Below, piece after piece: positions 1 through 9,784 of a DNA stretch of 64,000 bases. This DNA comes from Tachypleus tridentatus (taxonomy: Eukaryota > Arthropoda > Merostomata > Xiphosura > Limulidae): assembly GCF_004210375.1 (NCBI RefSeq), contig NC_134832.1, positions 151,525,592-151,589,591 of the forward strand, in the 5' to 3' direction. Numbering within the stretch: the first letter of the stretch is position 1; each line of letters begins with the position of its first letter. The position numbers and the translations under genes were made by a program. The notes below the pieces were generated by a model. The model ran no database searches. It worked only from the letters and a program-made list of their open reading frames with translations, and was not told the origin of the DNA.

Positions 1-480
1 CGTTACTAGGCCTGTATATACAAGGTGCAGTAAGGTATCATGTATTAAAAATGAAGTCAAAATGTAGTTGTGTGAAAATCATTAGTTTAAACCCTAATTC
101 TTTTCTCTGTCTTTTTTTATTTGGTGAATACTAATCATTTTACTAACTTATAGCACCACATGCATTATAACTTTTGGCTATAAATAATGTTGCATATAAA
201 AACGTAACCTCATTTTACAGTATAGAATAGGGTAATCACGTTCATAAATATACTTCCCAAGAAAAATTCCCTGGTGGAAACCTGTTTTTATCACATTCTT
301 TATTTGTAGATAGCATACCCTGCCTCACCCACACCCAAAGTTCTGTGAACTGCCACCGACAACGTGTTGCTTCCAGACTGCATTGTTTCTGAAGGTGTGT
401 TGAAACGAAACAAGTTAATTAAAAACCAACTACGTCAGTTGTATATCGCTGAAAGTTCTTTTGTTCCACTACTAACTGGG
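1..480. other. AT-rich intergenic sequence, nothing recognised
   Basis: No open frame with a recognisable domain, no RNA fold and no clear repeat was seen. The stretch ends where a possible SINE head fragment begins. Confidence 0.5.
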
Positions 481-528
481 GTACCCGTCCCCTGGCGGGA
501 TTGATGTAAGTCCGCGATTAGTAAATGG
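481..528 (+). repeat. Possible head fragment of a SINE-B/C type element
   Basis: The string around CCCCTGGCGGGATTGATG followed by TAAGTCCGCG resembles the 5' tRNA-like head of the shorter SINE families in this window (compare 24301 and 35914). No B box or tail follows, so it is at most a truncated copy. The match is short and the call is tentative. Confidence 0.25.
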
Positions 529-570
529 TTATCTTATGACATGAAAAGTTGTTTCCTTTATTTCTAATCA

Positions 571-886
571 TTTGTTTGTTTGTTTTTGAATTTCGCGCAA
601 AGCTACACGAGGGCTATCTGCGCTAGCCGTCCCTAAGTTTCTATATTCCTATTTGAATACAGAGAGTTAAAACACACACTAGTGTAACACTAGAGGGAAG
701 GCAGCTAGTCATCACCCCCCACCGGCAATTCTTGGGCTACTCTTTTACCAAAGGATAGTGGGATTGAGCGTAACATTATAATGCCCCTACGGCTGAAAGG
801 GCGAGCATGTTTGCTGCGATGGAAATTCGAATCCGTGACCCTCAGATTACGAATCGAGCGCCCTAACCACCTGGCCATGCAAGGGC
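571..886 (-). mobile_element. SINE-A copy (tRNA-derived), diverged
   Basis: Read on the minus strand, this has the tRNA-like head (A box near GGCCAGGTGGTTAGGG, B box near the complement of ATTCGAATCC), the conserved body and the tail ending in AAACAAACAAA. On the plus strand one sees the tail TTTGTTTGTTTG, then TTTCGCGCAAAGCTACACGA, then the body, and finally the head ending near GGCCATGCAAGGGC. About 35 bp of unrelated sequence (640-680) interrupts the usual body after the CCGTCCCTAA motif. SINEs are non-autonomous, copied by LINE machinery and transcribed by RNA polymerase III. No coding capacity is expected. Confidence 0.85.
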
Positions 887-1011
887 ATTTGTAACCGTAA
901 AAACAAAAACAAAACTGAAAATATCCAAAACTGAAAACCTGTACTTACCATAGTAGGTGTGCAAAAAACCTTCGAACCAGCTTTGGTGAAGATCCATCAA
1001 CACTCTACGAA

Positions 1012-1464
1012 GTAGTTACACTGACAGATAACGGACAGTACTGTTATATTTATATATATAAGTAGTTACACTGGTAGATAACAAACAGTACTGTAATATT
1101 TATATAGATAAGGAGTTACACTGGTAGATAACACACGGTACTGTCATATTTATATAGATAAGGAGTTAAACTGGTAGATAACGCACAGTACTATTATATT
1201 TATATATATAGTAGTTGCACTGGTAGATAACAAACAGTACTGTTATATTTATATAGATAAGTAGTTACACTGGTAGATAACGGACAGTACTGTTATATTT
1301 ATATAGATAAGGAGTTAAACTGGTAGATAACGCACAGTACTATTATATTTATATATATATATATAAGTAGTTACACTGGTAGATAACAAACAGTACTGTT
1401 ATATTTATATAGATAAGTAGTTACACTGGTAGATAACGCACGGTACTATTATATTTATATAGAT
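1012..1464. repeat. 50-bp minisatellite, about 9 copies
   Basis: Units begin GTAGTTACACTGGTAGATAA and end TTATATAGATAA. Starts at 1012, 1062, 1112 and 1162 show a 50-bp period. Copies differ mainly at AACAAACAG / AACGCACAG / AACGGACAG and in the length of the TATATA run. Confidence 0.9.
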
Positions 1465-1651
1465 TCCTATACCTTTACCAACTTTACACACAGCTGAAAT
1501 TTAAATTTGCTATTTATCCTTGATAACAAAACTTAAATTTTTGTAATGGCGAAGTTATAATATTTAGGACTAGTATAAATAATAAAAGTGCATATTTTGT
1601 GTGGGCATGAGTAATGTTGAAAACTCCAGAGCTGGTGGTTTATACGTAAAC

Positions 1652-1809
1652 AGTGGCGGATTTAAAGTTGTGTTGGCCCAGTGGATGATAACTTTTGTGG
1701 ACCCCACATCCCATGCAATTTTACATAGAATAAAATTATCAATGGTCCTCCATTAATACCAGGGGCCCTGGAGCAGATCCTCCTCTTGTTCCTACTTAAA
1801 TGCGCCTCT
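1652..1809. mobile_element. Possible hAT-type MITE
   Basis: The left end reads AGTGGCGGATTTAA. The right end is the reverse complement of AGAGGCGCATTTAA, so the ends form an imperfect 14-bp terminal inverted repeat around about 130 bp of non-coding sequence. CAGTGGCG-like ends occur in some hAT elements. Flanking TTATACGT / TTTATGTA could be a decayed 8-bp target duplication. No transposase is present. Confidence 0.35.
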
Positions 1810-1867
1810 TTATGTATGGGTATCTTATACCATAGGAGTAGATTAAGCTAGCGAAACCAAGTGATAT

Positions 1868-2532
1868 TGAGCCTGGTTCCATGTGTTCTTTACAATTCTA
1901 ATTATTTTTCACAAATTATACGTAATATATGCTACAACATTTCATTTTTCTCACCTTTTCAACCTGGTTCCATGTGTTCTTTACAATTCTAGTTATTATT
2001 TTTCACAAATTATACGTAATATATGCTACAACATTTCATTTTTGTCACCTTTTCAACCTGGTTCCATGTGTTCTTTACAATTCTAGTTATTATTTTTCAC
2101 AAATTATACGTAATATATGCTACAACATTTCATTTTTTGTCACCTTTTCAACCTGGTTCCATGTGTTCTTTACAATTCTAGTTATTATTTTCACAAATTA
2201 TACGCAATATATTCTACAACATTTCATTTTTTTCTCCTTTTCAACCTGGTTCCATGTGTTCTTTACAATTCTAGTTATTATTTTTCACAAATTATACGCA
2301 ATATATTCTACAACATTTCATTTTTTTCTCCTTTTCAACCTGGTTCCATGTGTTCTTTACAATTCTAGTTATTATTTTTCACAAATTATACGCAATATAT
2401 TCTACAACATTTCATTTTTTTCTCCTTTTCAACCTGGTTCCATGTGTTCTTTACAATTCTAGTTATTATTTTTCACAAATTATACGTAATATATGCTACA
2501 ACATTTCATTTTTTTCACCTTTTCTCTTTACA
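1868..2532. repeat. 94-bp minisatellite, about 7 copies
   Basis: Each unit runs from AACCTGGTTCCATGTGTTCT through TTATACGTAATATATGCTAC to TCACCTTTTC. Starts at 1963 and 2057 are 94 bp apart. Because 94 is not a multiple of 3, the open frame crossing it (1929-2462) cycles through three frames of the same DNA. That pattern marks it as a by-product of the repeat and not a gene. Confidence 0.92.
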
Positions 2533-3440
2533 AAACTTCATCGCACTTTGTGGTCACAATCCAAAGGACATAACAGGTTGCCTGTGATAACACCTTAAAA
2601 CTGTTAGAACATCCCATCTATCAGACAGAATCCAGAGAAAGATAATAAACCAGTTAGCAGTCATGGGAAACTAATCAAGGCAACAGAGTTGAGTGTTTGC
2701 AGACACATCGTCTCAACTCTTACTATCTTTCAATGTCTGCAGCCAGTTGTGGGAAGGAAGTTACCCTCGTAGAGACGTATTGTTGTCAAAAGTAGAAATA
2801 AAACAATATAAATTCACCCTAACAATAATTCTATTGAATATTACCTACCATCCTCCGCCCTTAAAAGTTCTAAAAAATCCTAAAACAGAATTATACCCCC
2901 GCTAAAAATTCCACAAGCAACTTCCAACTTCCACCCTTTTCTGAAAACTGCCTATTTTATACAAGATTTTAAAATAATACATTTTATACCAAGTCGTAAG
3001 AATAAATAAAAATCTACCTTAAGTACTGTAGATAGTTCACATTTTCGTTCTTTATTCTAACAGTATTCAAATATAGCAAGGGAAAGCTGAGACAAGCCTA
3101 ACTACTTGAAGGTAATATTTCCTGTCCCAGGCTAATGTAAAGTGTTAAAGGTAGCTATATACGTCTTGTAACAAAAAGGTTATTTACCTCATTAAGTATT
3201 TATCAACTGATGTATTTTTAAAGTTGAAATAAAACATTGCAAATTTATAACCTTTATTTACTAGCTTAGTTAAGAATAATAGAACATTATCCATAAGCAA
3301 CCTATTGTTATTACAAGTAGTTAAAATATCTTTAATTGTGATATAATGATGCCTTCTAGCATCATACGAGGAACAACACTAGGATATTTAATTGTACTTT
3401 ACCATTTACTAATTTAATATTCAAATCTATATAATTAGCA
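2533..3440. other. Intergenic sequence, nothing recognised
   Basis: AT-rich sequence with no supported gene. The 70-codon open frame at 2693-2905 has no signal peptide, domain or repeat homology that I can see. Confidence 0.5.
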
Positions 3441-3442
3441 TA

Positions 3443-3533
3443 TACACAGTTATTTATACAAGTACACTTGTACACAGTTATTTATACAAATACACTTGTA
3501 CACAGTTATTTATAAAAATACACTTGTACACTT
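3443..3533. repeat. 28-bp tandem repeat, about 3 copies
   Basis: The unit TACACAGTTATTTATACAAG plus TACACTTG starts at 3443, 3471 and 3499. Confidence 0.85.
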
Positions 3534-3669
3534 GTTGTTACTCTTTTATGTTTCAAGTTCTTTTGAATGTACAAACTTGGTAAAAAGTACTTATTATTTA
3601 TAATAAATGGATCAGCTATGTAACGAAAAGTATATTTATACAATTTGGGATATGAAACCCGTTTCATGA

Positions 3670-3909
3670 AATATACAATGTAATTACTTAGTGACTTGTG
3701 ATATGTGTGGTATTAAACATGTAGGACAAGCGACTAATCATACACATCATAGATCTCACACTAAAAAAAAAGGCTTTCCTTATTCGATTGAAATGGATTA
3801 TTTTAATAAACATTTATTCAATAATGCTAAAATAACTATTTTAGATAAAGCTTATAATGATAGTATTTTAACAGATATTTTAATTATGCAAGTTACATGT
3901 AACTTTTAA
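3670..3909 (+). pseudogene. GIY-YIG-like endonuclease fragment of a retroelement (putative)
   Basis: The frame starts just after a TGA and reads NIQCNYLVTCDMCG, then IKHVGQATNHTHHRSH, and near its end NAKITILDKAYND. The pattern Y-L-x-T-C-x-x-C-G-x-x-x-V-G-Q-x, followed about 10 residues later by R-x-H and then a K-I-T-I-L-D block, is what I expect from the GIY-YIG nuclease domain attached to Penelope-like and related reverse transcriptases. The second GIY-YIG tyrosine position is occupied by H (KHVGQ instead of QYVGQ), and no reverse transcriptase lies upstream. It is therefore an orphaned, probably dead, fragment. Seen: motif spacing and stop-bounded frame. Inferred: family. Confidence 0.5.
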
Positions 3910-4053
3910 CAGAAAAAATAAAACTTTATTTGAAAAGAAAAACCCTTTATTCAAACGTTCCAAATCAAGATTTTAAAAACAAAACTGATGAAGTTTTAAA
4001 TAAAAATATATGTATTAAAAACTGTTTCAAATAAGTATGTATAACAGTAAACA

Positions 4054-4550
4054 AAATAAACAGACTTTATAGTGGTAAACATCACACCGACAGACTTTAT
4101 GATGGTAAAAATAACACCAGTAAATTTATAGTAGTAAAATTAATACAAGTAGACTATGTAGTGATAAAAATAACACCAATAGACTTTATAGTGGTAAACA
4201 TAACACCAGTAGGCTATATAGTGGTAAATATAACACCAGTAAACTTTATAGGGATAAAAATAACACCAGTAGACTTTATAATGGTAAAAATAACACCAGT
4301 AGACTTTATAATGATAAAAGTAATACCAGTAGACTTTATAGTGGCAAAAAATAACATCAGTAAACTACATAGTGGTAAAAATAACACCGACAGACTTTAT
4401 GATGATAAAAATAACACCAGTAAATTTACAGTGGTAAAATTAATACAAGTAGACTATGTAGTGATAAAAATAACATCAATAGACTTTATAGTGGTAAAAA
4501 TAACACCAGTAGGCTATATAGTGGTAAAAATAACATCTGTCAACTCTACA
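4054..4550. repeat. 30-bp minisatellite, about 16 copies, with a 300-bp superrepeat
   Basis: The unit is close to AATAACACCAGTAGACTTTA plus TAGTGGTAAA. A run of variant units around 4086-4222 recurs at about 4388-4524; for example TAATACAAGTAGACTATGTA begins at 4141 and again at 4441, exactly 300 bp (10 units) apart. As 30 is a multiple of 3, an open frame with a 10-residue period (KITPVDFIMV-like) crosses it (4161-4643). I regard that frame as a by-product. Confidence 0.9.
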
Positions 4551-5678
4551 TTGATAAAACAACGTAACCAACTTCATCTTGATAACGTAACTACAGTGAC
4601 AAGCACACAACAGTGTCCCCTGTGGCAGCAAGCAGAAATATAGATGGAACATTAGATTTTGCGTGAGATTTATTTTAACTTCCGAACTGAATATTGCTGG
4701 AAACATGATTACAGAATAATTAAATATATCTTATACAGTGCAGCTGTATCAATGAACCAGAGTATTGATACAGTGTTTAGATGAGCAAACCTCGATCTCT
4801 TTCGCGTGGCGTGGAACTGCTGATGATAGATGGCGTTGTAAAGACATAAAATAAAATAAATAAAAATGAGCCAACATTAACAACAACAAATAAAACATAG
4901 CAGTTGTTCACGGTCATTTGAACGATTAAACACAAATTTAAATATATCGAGCCACGGAATATTTTTAGCTTCGTTCTTGAACAGTGAGTAAAACGAGGTA
5001 GAATACCTTTGTTCACGTGACATTTAACTGATAAAACATCAACCATGCACGTGCTACGCAAGCTTCTTTAAGTTCTGAATAAATATGTAATTTTATGGAT
5101 ATTTTAGGCAATTTGGACTCAAGGTACATGCACTTAGAAGCATATATTTTAATATTCGTATGAATATATATTCAAGCTACATGATGAGTTCACTGTTTAA
5201 CAGTAAATATCTATGTTATAAACTTGTTTACTCTTCCAATATAAGAATATGCACAATTTTTACTAAACTGTTAGACAAATAAAATGTTTAGAAACATACA
5301 CATAAAACATTTACACACGTTTCTTTTGGGCCCTGATAAAAATCTTTAAACAATGAGTGACAATTCCTATAAACAATGTATTGTACAGCATAAAACAAAT
5401 TAACACGATCGTTAAAGCTCGTGACACGCTGGATAAAGTAACATATCAACATGAATAAACAAGACTTGTGACACACTGGAACTCCTTTAGGGTTGGTTAA
5501 CACGGGCTCTAATCATGGTCTGTACGATACCAACCCTAACATGTGTATGACCAAATATATAGGTATCGAAACTATATTTTTAGCGTTGTAATAACCACCG
5601 GAAGGTCTGAACATTTTGGTGTCTTTGGTGTTTAACTTATAGATGATCAAATTAACATTTCTAAATATATTTTACATT
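4551..5678. other. Intergenic sequence, nothing recognised
   Basis: Two minus-strand open frames of 94 and 71 codons (4777-5061, 5288-5503) have no recognisable domain, no supporting promoter and no repeat-family match. I do not call them genes. Confidence 0.45.
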
Positions 5679-5903
5679 TTAACACTCCTACGAAAAGACG
5701 TTTCTAGTCCTGATTTCTCCAAGCCCGTTTCCCTGGCTGTGGTTTCTCTAGATAGTAGATAGGGACAGTGGGAATCTCGTTAATCCATTCATTAATGGAT
5801 TTAAATGGCAATTTCATTTAAATACAAAATTATTAGCCTAATATTAATAACCTTTCAAGCTGCTCTGGGGCCTATTAGGCCCCACTTTTCGTAGGAGTGT
5901 TAA
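5679..5903. mobile_element. piggyBac-type MITE with TTAA target duplication
   Basis: The two ends are perfect inverted repeats: TTAACACTCCTACGAAAAG at 5679-5697 and its exact reverse complement at 5885-5903. Removing the TTAA on each side leaves a 15-bp terminal inverted repeat starting CAC, which fits piggyBac elements (they duplicate TTAA). The interior is about 185 bp without coding capacity. It includes a perfect hairpin GGGGCCTATTAGGCCCC at 5868-5884 just inside the right end. No transposase lies nearby, so mobility would depend on one elsewhere. Confidence 0.7.
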
Positions 5904-6080
5904 CCGAATGTATTTACATAAGAGTTGTGGAAAGTCCTGATTATATTTTAACCGAATATGTTAACGTGTTTTGAAAATTCAAGCTTATATCAACTCCAAG
6001 GCTTGCTGTTTTATCAGGCGCAATTCGATCTATTTGGAATGCACTACAATGAACAAGATTTAAACCTGTATATCATAATA

Positions 6081-6262
6081 GCTGGTAAGGGTATTAACAT
6101 TTTTACTAATAAAACAGAAAACAAAGTTTCGAACTTCCTAGGTCCTGAAGATGACCTAGAAAAGTCGAAACGTTGTTCTCTGCTTTGTTACTAAAAGTGT
6201 TAATACCCTTACCAGCCGTTCTAAGGTACATTTTTACTCCAAGTGGGTTTCTTGTCATCAAT
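6081..6262 (+). mobile_element. Foldback fragment of a Penelope-like terminal repeat with hammerhead-like core
   Basis: The left arm GCTGGTAAGGGTATTAACA (6081-6099) is matched by its near-perfect inverse at about 6198-6216. Between them lies CTGAAGATGACC (6145-6156), then GTCGAAACGTTGTTC (6164-6178), matching the hammerhead-like core described at 34519. The tail at 6217-6262 (CAAGTGGGTTTCTTGTCATC) matches the terminal tail of the element at 33891-34646. The 79-codon open frame crossing this (5958-6194) is incidental. It belongs to the same sub-family as the copy at 25558-25650. Confidence 0.55.
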
Positions 6263-6495
6263 CATTTAAATTTAACCTGTTCCTAGATTTTATAGTCTAA
6301 TTAAGGCTTTTTGTGCTGTATAATTAGACTAAAGTGAGAGAAAGCATTATAAAAAACTTGATAAAACTGACTTATTTTCCGATTCTACAATGTTAAAATG
6401 AATGTTTCATTTTTCATGCCTAAAGTAAAATCGAGTATTTTGAAACTTTGACTAAATATTTATTGTGGTACTGCATTATGATATATTTTTTAATA

Positions 6496-6812
6496 GATCT
6501 AAGTAGTGTTTATAGTATTGTTGCACACTGTCTTCCAACAGTTCTAAGTAGTGTTTATAGTATTGTTGCACAATTAAATGTTTTCAGCAGTTCTAAGTAA
6601 TGTTTATAGTATTATATTGTTGCAGAATGAAGTATTTTCCAAAACATCTAAGTAACGTTTGTAGTATTGTTGCATAGTGAAGTGTGTTCCAAAAGTTCTA
6701 AGTAATGTTTATAGTATTGTTGCATAGTGAAGTGTCTTCCAACAGTTCTAAGTAGTGTTTATAGTATTGTTGCAAAGTGATGTGTTTTCTTACAGTTTTA
6801 AGTAACGTTTAC
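6496..6812. repeat. ~50-bp minisatellite, 6-7 copies
   Basis: Units begin with TTCTAAGTA(A/G)TGTTTATAG and continue TATTGTTGCA, then TGAAGTGTTTTCCAACA. Starts near 6496, 6541, 6590, 6645, 6695, 6745 and 6795 give periods of 45-55 bp. Isolated single or double copies of the same unit lie at 7408-7456 and 8895-9010. Confidence 0.85.
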
Positions 6813-7056
6813 AAGATAAATAAAAAAACGGGAATATGAAAAACATGCAAAATGGATTGTAAGAAAAGTGAGAAAACATGGCTGGAGATACTGTAGACAT
6901 TATTTACTGAAACTGAAAAACTCTATTCTGTCTCCATGCTGTTACTTAGCATTAGATTTAGTCGAAATTTAGAAGAAACAAATCGTCCTTTGAATAACCT
7001 TACGACTTTGATAACAAGCTTATTTAGTATTCTACAAAAGATTTAGGTACAATATA

Positions 7057-7112
7057 CCAAACCGTTTTCACATATATATTTTCTCTACAAGTGGGTTTTC
7101 TCGACATCACCA
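7057..7112 (+). repeat. Solo tail fragment of the Penelope-like terminal repeat
   Basis: ACCGTTTTCACATATATATT followed by CTCTACAAGTGGGTTTTCTC and GACATCAC is collinear with the terminal 55 bp of the element ending at 34646 (GCCGTTTTTGCATATAAATT, CTCAACAAGTGGGTTTCTCG). No ribozyme-like core precedes it. Confidence 0.5.
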
Positions 7113-7350
7113 AACCGCTTTTGTTCTAGGATTTCAAAAAAATAATAATTACAAAAGGACCGTTTTGAGCGAATTTTCTTTTCGTTGTAAGTCGAAGTCT
7201 ACTGTGTTTTTTGTGTGCATTTTCACATGTGTAAAGTCTTAGCATTCAATAGCAAAAGTTTTAAAGTGTTGTTTGAACTGAATCGTTACTGTTGACGAAG
7301 CTTTTTGCACGAATGTTCTATTAGGATTTTTTGCAATTCCTGGCGATCCC

Positions 7351-7382
7351 TATTATGAACCACCATGACGGTTCACAATAGT
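7351..7382. other. Small hairpin
   Basis: CTATTATGAACC and GGTTCACAATAG pair over 11 of 12 bases around an 8-base loop. It could be a decayed MITE end or a chance palindrome; nothing else supports a function. Confidence 0.35.
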
Positions 7383-7407
7383 AGTGTTGTATAATGAAAT
7401 CATTCCT

Positions 7408-7456
7408 AACGGATCTAAGTGATATTTATAGTAATGTTGCAAAATGAAATCTTTTC
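7408..7456. repeat. Isolated copy of the ~50-bp minisatellite unit
   Basis: GGATCTAAGTGATATTTATA followed by GTAATGTTGCAAAATGAAAT matches the unit of the array at 6496-6812, about 600 bp away. Confidence 0.6.
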
Positions 7457-7590
7457 GGCGAACAAGGAATATTACTTGTTTGGATGTTTTTGAAATGCGT
7501 TTCTCGTATCTCCTGCTTCATAACAAATTCTGGAATGTGTATGATATACCTAGAAGAATATATTCGTTTTTTTTCATTAGTTACCTTTGG

Positions 7591-7850
7591 TTTAGTTTAA
7601 ATTTCATGCAAAGCTACACGAGGGCTATCTGCGCAAGCACTCCCTAATTTAACAGTGTAAGACTAGAGGGAAGACAGCTAGTGATCACCACCCACCGCCA
7701 ACTCTTGAGCTATTCTTTTACCAACGAATAGTGGTATTGATCATCACATTATAACGCCCTCACGGTTGAAAGGGCGAGCATGTTTGGTGTGACAGGAATT
7801 CGAACCCGCGACCCTCGGATTACGAGTCGAGTGGCTTAACCACCTGGCCT
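7591..7850 (-). mobile_element. SINE-A copy
   Basis: On the plus strand this reads from tail to head: AAGCTACACGAGGGCTATCT, the CAGTGTAAGACTAGAGGGAA block, the CACCACCCACCGCCAACTC block, GAAAGGGCGAGCATGTTTGG, then the tRNA-like head with a B box at TTCGAACCCGCG and an anticodon-arm region TTACGAGTCGAG. The C-terminal part of an open frame at 7444-7647 is simply this SINE. Confidence 0.9.
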
Positions 7851-7917
7851 AGTTATATTTGATATAAAAAATTACTCACTAAACGAAAGCTGATCTCGAA
7901 TGTTACCAAAATGATTT

Positions 7918-8604
7918 TCACCTCCGTATTTCTAAATATTATTGTTAAAGAAAAAAACACAAGCTTCCAATACTCCGTATTTCTAAATATTATTATTAAA
8001 GAAACAAACATATGCTTCAAATGCTCCGTATTTCTAAGTATTATTGTTAAAGAGACAAACACAAGCTTCCAGTCCCCCGTATTCCTAAACATTATTGTTA
8101 AAGAGACAAACACATGCTTCCAGTCCCCCGTATTTCTAAACATTATGGTTAAAAAGACAAACACAAGCTTCCAATCCCCCGTATTTCTAAACATTATGGT
8201 TAAAAAGACAAACACAAGCTTCCAATCCCCCGTATTTCTAGACATTATTGTTAAAAAGACAAACACAAGCTTCCAATCCCCGTATTTCTAAACATTATGG
8301 TTAAAAAGACAAACACAAGCTTCCAATCCCCCGTATTTCTAAACATTATGGTTAAAAAGACAAACACATGCTTCCATTCCCCCGTATTTCTAAACATTAT
8401 TGTTAAAGAGACAAACACAGTCTTCCAATTATCCGTATTTCTAAATATTCTTGTTAAAGAGACAAACACAAGCTTCCAATTACCCGTATTTCTAAATATT
8501 CTTGTTAAAGAGACAAACACAAGCTTCCAATTATCCGTATTTCTAAATATTCTTGTTAAAGAGATAAACACAAGCTTCCTATCTTCCGTATTTAACAAAC
8601 ACAA
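7918..8604. repeat. 51-bp minisatellite, about 13 copies
   Basis: The unit runs TATTTCTAAACATTATGGTT, AAAAAGACAAACACAAGCTT, CCAATCCCCCG (51 bp). The middle copies are nearly identical and the outer copies diverge (ATTATT, ATTCTT and CCAATTA variants). The unit is 17 codons long and lacks stops in one frame of each strand, so long 17-residue-periodic open frames exist on both strands. A single missing C at about 8279 shifts the plus frame. Confidence 0.93.
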
Positions 8605-8894
8605 AGATATTCTAATTTCTTTCTCTCAATAGTTAGATTTAGGCCTGAAAGTTGTATTTATTATACTTGAATCTGACAGTTCATTCATAAATTATTTTAT
8701 ACTCTTGGTTAGTCGTGCTCTTGTAAATCCTTATTGCAACAGATTCTCACAAGATTCATTTTTAGATTAAATTATATTAGTCTCAGTTTTTGTATATCAC
8801 TTGATGATGGCAGATAAACCTAGCGGATTAAATTAATCAGTTGTTTTACTGTGAACAACTCATAAAAACTTGTGTGAATTAACAATGAAACGTG

Positions 8895-9010
8895 TTCTAG
8901 CTGATCTAATGATGTTTATGGTAGTGTTGCACAATAAAATGTTTTCAACAGTTCAAAGCAATGTTATAGCATTGTTGCATAATGAACTATTTTATAACAG
9001 ATCTAATTTA
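8895..9010. repeat. Two diverged copies of the ~50-bp minisatellite unit
   Basis: GATCTAATGATGTTTATGGT...GTTGCACAATAAAATG and AGTTCAAAGCAATGTTATAG...GTTGCATAATGAAC resemble the units at 6496-6812, about 2.1 kb upstream. Confidence 0.5.
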
Positions 9011-9071
9011 ACAAATCTGTACAATAGGTACTAGTGACGAAATGTTTGTTAATTACAAAATGGACTCTTTA

Positions 9072-9129
9072 TGCTGTGCCCACCACAGATATCGAAACCC
9101 GCGTTTTAGCGTCACGAGCCTTCAAGTTT
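9072..9129 (-). mobile_element. SINE-B, first part, split by a SINE-A insertion
   Basis: TGTGCCCACCACAGATATCG followed by AAACCCGCGTTTTAGCG is the reverse complement of the SINE-B B-box region. The remaining head continues at 9371-9405 after the intervening SINE-A. Confidence 0.65.
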
Positions 9130-9370
9130 GGTTTGTGCTGAATTTCGCGCAAAGCTTCACGAGAGCTTTCTGCGTTAGTCGTCCCTAATTTAGCAGCTAG
9201 TCATCACCACCCACCGCCAACTATTCGGCTACTCTTTTACCAACGAATAGTGGGATTCGCCGACACATTATAACGCTCTCATGACTGAAAGGGCGACTAT
9301 GTTTGTTTGATGTGAAGGAAATTCAACCTCATAATCCTGAGATCACCTTAACCATTTGATCCTGCCTGGC
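9130..9370 (-). mobile_element. SINE-A copy nested inside SINE-B
   Basis: GAATTTCGCGCAAAGCTTCA starts the tail side; CACCACCCACCGCCAACTA, then TTTTACCAACGAATAGTGG and GAAAGGGCGACTATGTTTG follow. The head is decayed. It is flanked by CACGAGCCTTCAAGTTT (9113-9129) and CACATGAGCCTTCAGATTT (9371-9389), a diverged copy of the same SINE-B sequence and therefore the likely target-site duplication. Confidence 0.75.
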
Positions 9371-9405
9371 CACATGAGCCTTCAGATTTACGGCTGAGCC
9401 ACTTA
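9371..9405 (-). mobile_element. SINE-B, remaining head part
   Basis: CACATGAGCCTTCAGATTTA then CGGCTGAGCCACTTA continues the SINE-B copy broken at 9129. Confidence 0.6.
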
Positions 9406-9784
9406 TGGGTTTGTTGAAACTTAACAGAATAATTGTTGAGTTTTGTGCCTCATTATGCACGAAGAAAATAAACTGCCAAAGAAAAAGTTGCATATTGTTT
9501 CTTAATAGTTTTGGTGTGTATTAGTTTGCACCATGGCTTCTCGAATAATTTTCAGTAGATAAAAAACGGCATTATATATCACGTACCGTTATTATGCAGT
9601 GTATGTAGGTGTACGTTTGACACGATTTGAAGTCTATAATCATTATATTGTGAGTTATGAAAATATCTTAGATTCAATGTTTTATTATACTATATTTTGT
9701 TTATTGTCGAGGAAACCCACATTGGGTTATTTGATGAGAAATCAAAACAAGGTTTTTAACGTTGTAAGTCCGTAAACTTACGAA

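Noticed and set aside
1929-2462. 177-codon open frame with periodic hydrophobic sequence
   Set aside because: It is a translation of the 94-bp minisatellite; the unit is not a multiple of 3 and the peptide cycles through all frames of the same DNA.
4161-4643. 160-codon open frame with 10-residue KITPVDFIMV-like repeats
   Set aside because: It follows directly from the 30-bp minisatellite; no signal peptide, promoter or conserved non-repeat domain.
4777-5503. Minus-strand open frames of 94 and 71 codons
   Set aside because: No domain, repeat or splice support; the composition looks like translated non-coding DNA.
9703-9783. Possible minus-strand Penelope-like tail (GAGGAAACCCACATTG) followed by a SINE-B scrap (TTTTTAACGTTGTAAGTCCG)
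   Set aside because: Both matches are too short and diverged to annotate with confidence.
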